From positions 1-11,903 of the forward strand of contig JAJYTX010000001.1 of NCBI GenBank assembly GCA_021792815.1: a stretch of DNA of 11,903 bases. Direction: 5' to 3'. The notes under the pieces were generated by a model. It was not told the DNA's origin. It made no database searches and saw only the letters and a list, made by a program, of their open reading frames with translations. Below are positions 1-6,548 of this stretch, one piece after another (position 1 is the first letter of the stretch; the number at the start of each line of letters is the position of its first letter). The stretch is from Pseudomonadota bacterium. GTDB taxonomy: Bacteria > Pseudomonadota > Gammaproteobacteria > Steroidobacterales > Steroidobacteraceae. Made by a program: the position numbers and the translations under genes.

Positions 1-810
1 GGGATATCCCGCTATCCGCCGGGAACGTGTCGCGGCTCAAACCGCCCGAATCCGCTTCCCATCACGCCGCTCGTCTCTCTGGAACAGCTCGGGCCAACCG
101 GCCGCTTTTATCGCGGGACGTAACACCAGGTTCTGGGTGAGGTGTTTTGCGTCTCGACGTCGCTCTGGCCTGAAAAGCTTCGGAAGAGCTATAAGAAATT
201 GATGAAGCTTGATTCAGACGCTAGGCGGTTGATCTTCTATAACTTAGATGCCAAGTCTGAATATGATGCCAAGAAGCGCCCAGGCGCTTACTTCCTTGCT
301 ATCGACCCTGCAGGCGCTATCAGGCTTGCGTGTCAAACAGATCCGCGTCCGCTCGCCGGGATCGCCTGACTGCGCCTGGGCACGAGTTCGTCGGGCTTGC
401 GTGGGTGGATTCTACTCCGATTCCGTACTAATAGCGGAGGTGACCTCACTCCCAGAAATGATACCTTCCATACCGTGACTCGCGCGAACTCGTCGTGGAC
501 ATATCCGACATGGGCCGCATGGCCGGGTGCTTGAGCCCGAAGGGGTCCGAGCCGAGGTAAAAATCCAGTTATCTCAGGCCATAGAGGTCAATAGGGTAAC
601 AGTCACACCACCTGCGCAGGTTTTACGTCGGTCTCAAGTTTTGGGACTCCCGCCGCTCAATCTCTTGCAATTGGTTCATTGGTAGCGGGGCTGATAGTCG
701 TCCGAGGGGGAAGGGGGGGCAAGTATGGGTCCATGTGAGCACTGCCGCCGCCCGTACCGCTCAATGAGCGGCGCGCGCCTCGACTGCGCGCTCCGAATAG
801 GGCTATGCCC
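1..810. other. Region without a convincing gene, left of the CD-NTase
   Basis: I see no recognisable protein family, tRNA or rRNA here. Stops interrupt all frames at short intervals. From about 160 to 310 the GC content drops to roughly half, clearly below the rest of the window, which suggests a fragment of different origin. A GGGAAGGG octamer at 708-715 fits the FtsK-orienting consensus GGGNAGGG and points towards the dif site. No convincing sigma-70 promoter for the downstream nucleotidyltransferase gene was found. Confidence 0.5.
142..369 (+). CDS. Doubtful short ORF or gene remnant, 75 aa
   Basis: This is a 75-codon frame opening with GTG after a GGTGAG stretch that could act as a weak ribosome binding site. 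The middle of the product (about residues 10-60) is charged, rich in Lys, Asp and Tyr, and looks like real protein rather than a GC-rich shadow frame. The DNA is less GC-rich than its surroundings. An in-frame stop lies seven codons upstream. I do not recognise a family. It could be a small hypothetical gene, the tail of a decayed gene brought in by transfer, or chance. Confidence 0.2.
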   Translation: MFCVSTSLWPEKLRKSYKKLMKLDSDARRLIFYNLDAKSEYDAKKRPGAYFLAIDPAGAIRLACQTDPRPLAGIA

Positions 811-1812
811 ATGAGAATCAGCCTCAAACCGCAACTGAATATGCTAGCGCTCGTGGCACGCATCGAGCCCCGGCCCAGCGAATTCGCTTCCGCCGAAGGG
901 CACCTCGCGACGGTAAGGTCGCGACTGCTTCGCTCCTTTGACATGGCAAATATCGTGCGCATTGGGAGCCACGCCCGGGGGACCGCAGTGCGCTCGTATA
1001 GCGATCTCGATGTCCTCGCCGTCTTGCGGCGCAACGAAGCCAAGTGGGGTCGGCGGATTGTATCCTCGGAAACGCTGCTCTCGCGTGTCCGAGAAGATCT
1101 TAAGGAACGCTTTCAGTCAACGCATATCCGCGCAGATCAACAGGCGGCGGTCGTCGGCTTTGCCCAGGGCCGCCAAAGTCTGGATGTTGTTCCCGCCCTG
1201 TGGGGACGTTTCTCGGCGAAACGGCCGGTCTACTCCATTCCGGACGGGTATGGTGGCTGGCTGGAAACCTCTCCCGAGGCCCATAATCGGCAGTTCCGAA
1301 TCGCCAACCTTCGAAGCGCTCGTAAGCTCGAGCGGCTGTGTCGCCTCATGCGATGGTGGAAATTTAGTCGTGCCCAGCCTATTCCCCTCCAGACCTTCCA
1401 CACGGACATCCTGTTTGCGGTGGAAGACGCCTGCGTCGGCGCGAAACCCTACACCCACTGCCTCTATTCAGCTTTTCGACTGCTCGCGACGCGCCAATGC
1501 CGCGCCTTGAAGGATCCGGTGGGAATCGCTGGGAATATCCCCGCTGCCAAGACCGACGCCCAGCGCGAGGTGCTGATGGATGCGGTGGAATACGCTCTAC
1601 AGCAGTTAGACGTTGAGCTGACAGTGAAACTGAACCCCAACATTCACGACCGCGAGATCCGCCTAGATAACGGGTGGGTCATCAAGATAGGACGAGGCTT
1701 GGACTTCTACCAGAAGCCTGCAAGCTGGTTCGAAGTGGGTGCTCACGACTTAAACCTGCGCAAGTGCCTAGAGACGAAGGTGGACATCTTCAAGGCGCCG
1801 GGGCTTCGTTGA
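811..1812 (+). CDS. CD-NTase/SMODS-like nucleotidyltransferase (orphan, CBASS-type)
   Basis: The product (333 aa) has the polymerase-beta nucleotidyltransferase signature GSHARGT...SDLDVL at about residues 52-69 (G52, S53, D65, D67). A third carboxylate, D125, sits in QSLDVVPALW. These would bind the two metal ions used to join nucleotides. The C-terminal half has the helical features of cGAS/DncV-like enzymes: a HNRQF segment near residue 157, LQTFH near 192-196, and LKDPVGIAGNIPAAKT near 232-247, like the conserved DP(x)G motif of SMODS/OAS-like proteins. Such enzymes usually make a cyclic oligonucleotide that activates a CBASS effector against phage. I chose ATG 811 because AGGG at 799-802 is 8 nt away; ATG 805 is also possible. 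No effector, Cap2 or Cap3 gene is visible on either side. The family call is strong; the substrate and a CBASS role are inference. Confidence 0.8.
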   Translation: MRISLKPQLNMLALVARIEPRPSEFASAEGHLATVRSRLLRSFDMANIVRIGSHARGTAVRSYSDLDVLAVLRRNEAKWGRRIVSSETLLSRVREDLKERFQSTHIRADQQAAVVGFAQGRQSLDVVPALWGRFSAKRPVYSIPDGYGGWLETSPEAHNRQFRIANLRSARKLERLCRLMRWWKFSRAQPIPLQTFHTDILFAVEDACVGAKPYTHCLYSAFRLLATRQCRALKDPVGIAGNIPAAKTDAQREVLMDAVEYALQQLDVELTVKLNPNIHDREIRLDNGWVIKIGRGLDFYQKPASWFEVGAHDLNLRKCLETKVDIFKAPGLR

Positions 1813-2208
1813 ATTGTTGAAGTTCCTCAACGGTGCGAAATTCCATTCATAGCGGCTCAACGATTGTGCGCCTCGACCTCCCATGGAGGGCGTGGCAGGC
1901 TTTGCTACCCGACCCCAGAGACACAGCCTTTCCAGCCACCTGGCCAAAAAGTTGCTCAGCCAGTTCGCCATGCCAGGCAAGCAGAGCGCAGCGTCGCAGA
2001 AACCCATGGCGAAGGCGCCCGGGATTTGCCTCCCGTGCGCTCGAGTGCGGCCGCCATTAGGGCGTAGAAGCCATTCCGAACGCAGTGGGAATGGAAGCGG
2101 GTGCCAGGTCACATTTGCAGGCCCTGGGTTACCAAAATCTCGGCGGGGGTTACCGAAATCTCGTTGCGCCGACATCGACTCTGCCGCCCAGGATCAGCCG
2201 CAGATATA
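1813..2208. other. Non-coding accessory stretch, possible IS remnant
   Basis: Nearly 400 bases between the nucleotidyltransferase stop and dif hold no recognisable gene. Open frames on both strands give low-complexity Arg/Pro-rich products typical of shadow frames. Near the right end are two 17-bp near-identical direct repeats (2126-2142 and 2147-2163). Repeated short motifs at element ends are typical of IS21-family elements, and the general look is that of transposon debris, but no transposase fragment can be identified. The stretch ends in an abruptly AT-rich segment leading into dif. Confidence 0.35.
2126..2163. repeat. Two 17-bp direct repeats beside dif
   Basis: The first copy is GGGTTACCAAAATCTCG at 2126-2142. 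The second is GGGTTACCGAAATCTCG at 2147-2163, with one mismatch and a 21-bp period. Closely spaced repeats of this kind can be transposase-binding sites at an IS end. That function is inferred; the repeat itself is read directly. Confidence 0.6.
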
Positions 2209-2236
2209 ATTTAACATAATATACATTATGCGAACT
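2209..2236 (-). other. dif: dif site, XerC/XerD chromosome-dimer resolution site
   Basis: Read on the - strand this is a 28-bp site. It starts with the XerC-side arm AGTTCGCATAA, continues with the 6-bp central region TGTATA, and ends with the XerD-side arm TTATGTTAAAT. From memory it differs from E. coli dif at only two positions, both in the outer XerC arm; the XerD arm and central region are identical. XerC/XerD, activated by FtsK, resolve chromosome dimers at this site during division, and phages or islands (IMEX) can integrate here. The XerC arm ends three bases from the bluB stop codon. Flanking gene orientation (+ on the left, mostly - on the right) fits a terminus. A single dif copy is seen, so an integrated-element attachment site cannot be told from the native dif here. 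Confidence 0.92.
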
Positions 2237-2239
2237 TAA

Positions 2240-2974
2240 TTATCTGAAATCCTGCTTCCCCTGCGGGTTCTCGTCCAGGTGACCGAGCAGCTCTTCGGAG
2301 CCTGACCGGTTTTGCCAGCGATCGAACCACAACACCTCCCGCAGCGGTATCCGGGGCAGCCAGCCCGCGGTCTCGAGCTCCGGCCGGGCGAAGAAATGGG
2401 ACACATATCCGACACAGAGGTAGGCGATGGGCCAGACGGTCGAGGGGATATCCAGGGCCGATCTCAGATCCCGATGACGCAAGATGCTGACCCAGCCAAC
2501 GCCGACGTTCTCGGCGCGCGCGGCGAGCCAGAGGTTCTGCACCGCGCACACGGCGCTGTACAAGTCCATCTCACCCTGGTGGGTGCGTCCGATCACCACC
2601 GGTCCGTTGCGCTTTCGGTCGCAGGTAATGCAGATTCCGACGGGCGCCTCGAGGATGCCCTCGAGCTTCAAAGTGCCGTAGAGCGTTCGGCGCTTCCCGT
2701 CGAACATCTCCAAGGCCTCGCGGTTGGCGTCCTGGAAGGACTCCCAGACCCGGTGCTTGACGGCGGGGTCCCGCACCACGATGTAGTCCCAAGGTTGCAT
2801 GAACCCGACAGAAGGCGCGTGGTGGCTGGCGGTCAGAATCCGTGCCAACACCTCATCAGGAATCGGATCGGGCAGGAACTGCCCGCGGACATCCCGGCGG
2901 TTGTAGATGCACTTGTATACGGCGTCGCGCTCCTCGGAGGTGAACCGGGTTGTCTGGATCGGATTGGCGCTCAT
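2240..2974 (-). CDS. bluB: 5,6-dimethylbenzimidazole synthase BluB
   Basis: A 244-aa flavin-destructase of the nitroreductase fold. It cleaves reduced FMN with oxygen to give 5,6-dimethylbenzimidazole, the lower ligand of cobalamin, in the cytoplasm. Family landmarks are RRDVRGQF (26-33), PDPIPDEVLARIL (35-47), HHAPSVGFMQPWD (51-63), LKLEGILEAP (102-111), GRTHQGEMDLYS (129-140) and GVGWVSIL (158-165). D28 and S163 keep the same spacing as the functionally important Asp32 and Ser167 of Sinorhizobium meliloti BluB, so the enzyme is probably active. ATG 2974 is supported by AGGGGA at 2979-2984. A cobalamin riboswitch lies directly upstream, so expression should fall when B12 is plentiful. The gene stands alone here with no other cob genes in the window. 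Its stop codon is three bases from dif. Confidence 0.96.
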   Translation of the reverse strand: MSANPIQTTRFTSEERDAVYKCIYNRRDVRGQFLPDPIPDEVLARILTASHHAPSVGFMQPWDYIVVRDPAVKHRVWESFQDANREALEMFDGKRRTLYGTLKLEGILEAPVGICITCDRKRNGPVVIGRTHQGEMDLYSAVCAVQNLWLAARAENVGVGWVSILRHRDLRSALDIPSTVWPIAYLCVGYVSHFFARPELETAGWLPRIPLREVLWFDRWQNRSGSEELLGHLDENPQGKQDFR

Positions 2975-3035
2975 GGTGTCCCCTGCACGATATACGGCGA
3001 GCGGCCGTGTTTCCGGGAACGGCGCTCTGGAACTT

Positions 3036-3192
3036 GCAGGCCGGTCTTCTGACTTCGGTTCACCCCATCCGCACGCCTTCCCGGCCGAAGCCAGTGGCAG
3101 ATTGCGCGGACGGTACCCGTCACAGCGTTGGGCACGTAGCGGAGTCGCACCGCTTTCCCGATTCTCCCGGCGACGCCGGGCACCTGAAGCGC
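3036..3192 (-). promoter_or_regulatory. Cobalamin (adenosylcobalamin) riboswitch upstream of bluB
   Basis: On the - strand the leader shows the conserved blocks of the B12 aptamer in order. These are a GGTGCC start (near 3180), then GGGAAAGCGGTGCGACTCCGC (3143-3163 region), GCCACTGG and CCGGGAAGGCG in the middle (3074-3095), and the closing GAAGTCAGAAGACCGGCC near 3039-3056. About 60 nt separate its end from the bluB start. No terminator hairpin with a U-run is visible in that gap, so control probably acts by hiding the ribosome binding site. The lack of a terminator is my observation; the mechanism is inferred. Confidence 0.92.
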
Positions 3193-3196
3193 GCGG

Positions 3197-3205
3197 ATCG
3201 TATCA
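3197..3205 (-). promoter_or_regulatory. Extended -10 promoter for the riboswitch-bluB transcript
   Basis: TGATACGAT on the - strand gives a TGn extension followed by the -10 hexamer TACGAT. A start about 7 nt downstream, near 3190, would fall right at the 5' edge of the riboswitch. No good -35 box is present at 17 bp, which is tolerated for extended -10 promoters. Confidence 0.5.
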
Positions 3206-3250
3206 CGCGCGTACCGCACGATGCGCGTCATGCCATTGACATTCATCAGG

Positions 3251-3266
3251 GCAGGGGTTTCCCTGC
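3251..3266. repeat. Perfect 6-bp stem-loop upstream of the bluB promoter
   Basis: GCAGGG, a 4-base loop GTTT, and CCCTGC form a perfect hairpin. It has no U-tract on either strand, so it is not a clear terminator. It lies between the ArsR relic and the bluB promoter and could be an operator or chance. Confidence 0.35.
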
Positions 3267-3324
3267 TCACGAGGGCGTGCTGCCCAACGAGGGCAACGGC
3301 GGTCGCTACCGATTGGCCCCTCGC

Positions 3325-3560
3325 GCGAGCGAAAAAGACGCTAGCAGACCCGGATAATCTCTGGCGCACCTCGGCATATCCTTGCCCGGGGCAGCCACCC
3401 GGCCGCACTGCGGCCAGGACTACGCGCATCTGGATCACACCCGCTTCCCACAGCACCCGGAAGTGATGTGAGGCGGTGGACTTGGCCACCGGCGGGCAAA
3501 ACGTCCCAAACGCCTTGCCGTCGTCCTCCGCCAGCGGCGCTTGCACGGGAAAAAGGAATA
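3325..3560 (-). pseudogene. 3' remnant of an ArsR-family regulator
   Basis: One - strand frame encodes AKSTASHHFRVLWEAGV (about 3440-3490), the recognition-helix and wing region of ArsR-type winged-helix repressors of the PVAKST(x)SHHFRVLREAG kind. The expected C-terminal segment RDYPGLLAS appears only in another frame, near 3333-3360, so at least one frameshift has broken the gene. No N-terminal part of the regulator is found; upstream the sequence passes into the halogenase relic. The frame stays open into the bluB leader, but that tail has no family likeness. This is a decayed fragment, not a working regulator. Confidence 0.6.
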
Positions 3561-3595
3561 CTGGGCGTCGTCGGAACCCAGGCGCGCGTTGCACC

Positions 3596-3995
3596 GGAGA
3601 TCGAGTATTCCTCCAGCGGTTGCGTCTTGCCGTCGAGGAGCATCTTCAACCAGCAGGCCTGAAACGGAATGCTGCCCATTCCGGCGCCGATCGGGCCGAA
3701 CGGATGGAAGTAAGAATGGCCTGCCCGAGTCCAATCGCGAAAGCCGATGCCCAGCTTGTAAGTCGCCTTGAGCTGCCGCACCAGATCGTCCTCATCGATG
3801 CCGAGCTGACGGATGAAGTCCATGATCGGCGGTATGGTCGCCCTCCCCCACGCCGATCGGTTCGATGCGGGCGGCCTCGATCAGGCGAAGCCGTATGTTC
3901 ATCCCGCTCGATGACCTGCAAAGCGCGGCAGCGGCCATCCAGCCCGCCGTGCCGCCCCCGAGGATCACCAGGCTTCGGATTCGCCTGTCGGTCAT
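3596..3995 (-). pseudogene. 5' remnant of a flavin-dependent tryptophan halogenase
   Basis: From ATG 3995 the first frame encodes LVILGGGTAGWMAAAAL, the FAD-binding GxGxxG motif of PrnA-like halogenases, then RLIEAARIEPIGVGEG. The family motif GEATIPPI is broken: one extra G in the run complementary to 3841-3843 shifts the frame. In the next frame the protein resumes exactly with TIPPIMDFIRQLGIDED, ATYKLGIGFRDW and YFHPFGPIGAGMGSIPFQACW, ending around EEYSIS near 3596. Only about 135 of roughly 500 family residues remain, and the WxWxIP motif and C-terminal half are absent. The rest was apparently deleted, joining the fragment to the ArsR relic. The product would be inactive. Confidence 0.85.
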
Positions 3996-3999
3996 GGAC

Positions 4000-4029
4000 T
4001 TGATTCCGGTACCATACCTTTGTCATACT
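4000..4029 (+). promoter_or_regulatory. Possible sigma-70 promoter for the antiporter gene
   Basis: TTGATT at 4000-4005 and CATACT at 4024-4029 are separated by 18 bp, about 120 bp before the antiporter start. This is a local AT-rich spot between the divergent halogenase relic and the antiporter gene. The match is moderate and unproven. Confidence 0.3.
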
Positions 4030-4147
4030 AATCTTAACGCACGCGCTCGCAGGCCGTGCCGGAAACCCATTTTCAAGTCGTTGACGCGCCCGAGAGCGCG
4101 GCGCGCCCGCTTGCCATGCCTGCGAGCGCGCAGGGGGATCGGCACGC

Positions 4148-5428
4148 ATGCATACCGCGGTTGATCAGACGGAGAGTCTGCTCTCCAGTGTCCTCGTGCA
4201 ACTTATCGTCATGATTGCCGCGGCGCGCCTGGGCAATCAGGTTCTGCGTCGGTTCGGCCAGCCGGGGGTGATCGGGGAGATCATCTCCGGGCTGCTGCTC
4301 GGACCATCGCTCTTCGGGCACTTCTTCCCCGCGACTTCGATGGCGTTGTTCGGGGCCGGATCTTCCGCTCCGATCACCATCATCAGCCAGATCGGCCTCG
4401 TCCTGCTGATGTTCCAGATCGGCGCGGATTTCGAGTTCGCACATCTGATGCAGGCGAGGAACCGCAACACCGCGCTCGCCATCGCTGCGGCTTCGATCTG
4501 CGTTCCGTTCGCGCTCGGATTCGGAATCGGAGAACTGTCGGCCCGACGGCTCGCCCCATCGATCGACCCGCTCACGTACAGCCTGTTTGTCGGAGTGGGT
4601 TTGGCGATCACCGCCGTGCCGATCCTCGGCCGCATCCTGCGCGAGTTCGACTTGACGCAGACGGAGATCGGCGTGGTCGCAATCTCGGCCGCCGCGCTCA
4701 ATGATGTGACCGGCTGGGTTCTCCTTGCAGGCACCTCGGCGTACGCCTCCGCACGGTTTTCCGCCGCCGGAGTCGCTCTGCAGGTTGGGGGCATCGTGCT
4801 GCTGGGCGCGGTGACCTGGCTGGGCTTGCGCCGGGCGATCGGCTGGCTGCTCGCGCGCATGCCCATGGACCATGGCCATGTTCCCGCAAACCTGATGACG
4901 GTGGTCATCTGCCTGATCTTTGCCGTGGGCATCTGCACCTCAAAGCTCGGCATCTTCACCATATTCGGAGGCTTCCTCGCCGGCCTGCTGTTCCATCGTG
5001 ACCGGCGATTCGTCGAGGCATGGCGTGCGCAAGTCGGCAAGTTCGTGCTCGTCTTCTTTCTTCCGGTATTCTTCACGTACACGGGTCTGCGCACCAATGT
5101 GCTGGGATTGACCAGCGCCTCCGACTGGATTTGGCTCTCCGTCATACTGGCGGCGGCGATCCTCGGCAAGATGATTCCGGTGTATGTTGCGGGCCGCGCA
5201 GGCGGATTCAGCCGCACGGAGGCGACAATCCTCGGCTCCCTCATGAACACCCGCGCGCTGATGGAGCTCATTGTGCTCAACATCGGGTTTGATCTTGGCT
5301 TCATTCCCCAGACGGTGTTCACGATGCTGGTCGTCATGGCGGTGGTGACGACGATCCTGACCGGTCCGTTGCTCAGGCTGCTGCTGCCCAGGGCCGGCTA
5401 CCCGGTGCCGATTGGAATCGAGGCCTGA
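4148..5428 (+). CDS. CPA2-family cation:proton antiporter (Na+ or K+/H+)
   Basis: A 426-aa polytopic inner-membrane protein with about 12 hydrophobic segments and no cytoplasmic RCK/TrkA-N domain, so it is a transport domain only. The start GQPGVIGEIISGLLLGPS (about residues 37-54) is the classic opening of the Na+/H+ exchanger domain. Residues N185-D186 in ALNDVTGW match the paired acidic or polar site in the unwound helix that carries the ion and the proton; the Asn-Asp form occurs in part of the CPA2 group. A late KMIPVYVAGR and NTRALMELIVLNIG segment also fits the family. It should exchange Na+ or K+ for H+ in pH or salt homeostasis; the ion cannot be told. The start has AGGGGGAT at 4132-4139, 8 nt upstream. 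It is convergent with the SRAP gene. Confidence 0.9.
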   Translation: MHTAVDQTESLLSSVLVQLIVMIAAARLGNQVLRRFGQPGVIGEIISGLLLGPSLFGHFFPATSMALFGAGSSAPITIISQIGLVLLMFQIGADFEFAHLMQARNRNTALAIAAASICVPFALGFGIGELSARRLAPSIDPLTYSLFVGVGLAITAVPILGRILREFDLTQTEIGVVAISAAALNDVTGWVLLAGTSAYASARFSAAGVALQVGGIVLLGAVTWLGLRRAIGWLLARMPMDHGHVPANLMTVVICLIFAVGICTSKLGIFTIFGGFLAGLLFHRDRRFVEAWRAQVGKFVLVFFLPVFFTYTGLRTNVLGLTSASDWIWLSVILAAAILGKMIPVYVAGRAGGFSRTEATILGSLMNTRALMELIVLNIGFDLGFIPQTVFTMLVVMAVVTTILTGPLLRLLLPRAGYPVPIGIEA

Positions 5429-5450
5429 GCAAGCCGAAATGCGGCAATTC

Positions 5451-5469
5451 AGGGGCCCCGGCGGCCCCT
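5451..5469. terminator. Hairpin between convergent genes, possible bidirectional terminator
   Basis: AGGGGCC and GGCCCCT form a perfect 7-bp GC stem around a 5-base loop, 23 bp after the antiporter stop and 51 bp from the end of the SRAP gene. T-runs on both sides are weak, so intrinsic termination is plausible but not certain. Confidence 0.45.
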
Positions 5470-5519
5470 CGCCTTTCGCTCCGTGCCCCGGAGCTCTCGC
5501 AGCCGCCGCCGTTGCCGAA

Positions 5520-6230
5520 TCAATGGCCGGGGGAAATGCGCCGCTCGGCGGCCCCTCGATCACCGACCGACTGCGCGAGGCCCGCATCGTCGTAAGCGAG
5601 CGAATTGATCCGCGGGCTCACTGCATGGCTGGTCAGCAGCTCATCGGGCGCCGTGCGCAACAGCCCCTTCGCCTCGACGGGTGTACCGCGCAGCCAGGCT
5701 GCGCAGTCCCCGGCACCGAGGATCGCCGGCATCTGCCGGGTTGCCGATTGAATGGATGCAAGCAGCGCGCTTGCGGGTACCGTGAGGATCGCGCAGCCCT
5801 CGATCACGTCGCCGTCGTCGGACTCGGTGCGATCCCAGAGGCCTGCGACGGCGAATATCGGGCGGCCGTTCACCTGTACGAAGTACGGCTGGCGGTATCC
5901 GGCAGGCATCAACCGCCACGTATAGAAGCCTGCGAACGGGAGGATGCATCTCTGGCCATTGAGCCAGGGAGCGCGCAACAGCGGACTGTCCTCGAGGGTC
6001 TGACACGACAGGTGAGGCCACTGCCCGGCGCACGCATCACCATGCGCCCACGCGGGAATGAGCCCCCAGCGCATCATGATGGCCTCGGAGTGGCCCTCGT
6101 GCAGGCGCACCGCCGGCACGTAGCGCGAGGGCGCAACGTTGAAGCTCGCCGCGTAGCGCCACCACGTGCGCTGCGGCGCCAGCTCGCGCTCGGCAAGGTC
6201 CTGATCCGGCAGGACATACCTCTCGCACAT
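5520..6230 (-). CDS. SRAP-family protein (YedK/HMCES-like), divergent catalytic site
   Basis: A 236-aa protein of the SOS-response-associated peptidase family, whose members form a thiazolidine crosslink to abasic sites in single-stranded DNA through Cys2. The opening MCERY fixes the start, since Cys2 must be exposed after Met removal. Other landmarks are FNVAPS (30-35), MRWGLIPAWA (53-62), RCILPFAGFYTW (94-105), AGLWDR (129-134) and SPRINS near the C-terminus. In YedK the active site also uses Asn75, Glu105 (GFYEW) and His160 (HxRMP). Here the Glu position is Thr104, the His position aligns with Thr164 (TRQMP), and the NARAET-like motif is replaced. This may be a known but unusual subfamily. 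The ribosome binding site is weak. The gene follows the broken DUF456 gene by about 20 bases. Confidence 0.88.
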   Translation of the reverse strand: MCERYVLPDQDLAERELAPQRTWWRYAASFNVAPSRYVPAVRLHEGHSEAIMMRWGLIPAWAHGDACAGQWPHLSCQTLEDSPLLRAPWLNGQRCILPFAGFYTWRLMPAGYRQPYFVQVNGRPIFAVAGLWDRTESDDGDVIEGCAILTVPASALLASIQSATRQMPAILGAGDCAAWLRGTPVEAKGLLRTAPDELLTSHAVSPRINSLAYDDAGLAQSVGDRGAAERRISPGH

Positions 6231-6251
6231 CCCGATAGTTTATTCCAGATA

Positions 6252-6548
6252 GCTCGTGATAAAGAAGGCCGCCGATCGCGGCCTCGAGCAGAGCGGCTCT
6301 GCTCGCGCCGACCCGCCTGGCGCCTATGAGGGCTCCCGGCACGTCGCCAAGAAGTGCGAGGATCGTGGGCACTCCCAGGATGGTGAGTGTCACCCAGCCA
6401 ATTCGCCTGAAGCCATCTATCCACGCACCGAGCAGCATGCCGCCAAAGCTCAGGATCCCCCCCCCGGGGGGGCGGCGGGCAGGAAAGTGCCGAGGACTCC
6501 CATGAGGATCAGCAACGCGGCGATCGTGCAGCAAACGGCTGGATTCAT
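6252..6548 (-). pseudogene. DUF456 small membrane protein, frameshifted and truncated
   Basis: From ATG 6548 the frame encodes MNPAVCCTIAALLILMGVL then GTFLPAAP, the first DUF456 membrane segment and its LPALPG-type loop. It then enters a C7G9 tract (- strand) and stops five codons later. The sister frame resumes with ILSFGGMLLGAWIDGFRR, IGWVTLTILGVPTILALL and GARRVGASRAALLEAAIGG, which are the next family segments. One added base, or two lost, in the tract would restore the frame. The usual second half with further glycine-rich membrane segments is missing, because homology ends near 6260, just before the SRAP start. The ATG overlaps the stop of the upstream 75-aa gene (ATGA). The function of DUF456 is unknown. 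The frameshift could be real, phase-variable, or an assembly or sequencing error. Confidence 0.7.
6457..6472. repeat. C9-G7 homopolymer tract inside the DUF456 gene
   Basis: Nine C followed by seven G on the + strand sit exactly at the DUF456 frameshift. The tract is about five bases longer than needed to encode the family's PG loop. Such tracts slip easily during replication and are also error-prone in sequencing. Confidence 0.85.

Noticed and set aside
643..658. GGGACTCCCGCCGC resembling a tmRNA or tRNA 3' end
   Set aside because: No T-arm, acceptor pairing or CCA follows, so it is not a tRNA gene; an att remnant cannot be supported.
1768..2175. A 135-aa - strand frame overlapping the CD-NTase end
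   Set aside because: It overlaps a well-supported gene and has shadow-like composition; at most it is transposon debris.
2312..3052. A 246-aa + strand frame over bluB
   Set aside because: It mirrors bluB and its riboswitch, both of which are strongly supported on the - strand.
4073..5337. Long - strand frames opposite the antiporter gene
   Set aside because: Arg/Pro-rich shadow products; the + strand gene has clear membrane segments and family motifs.
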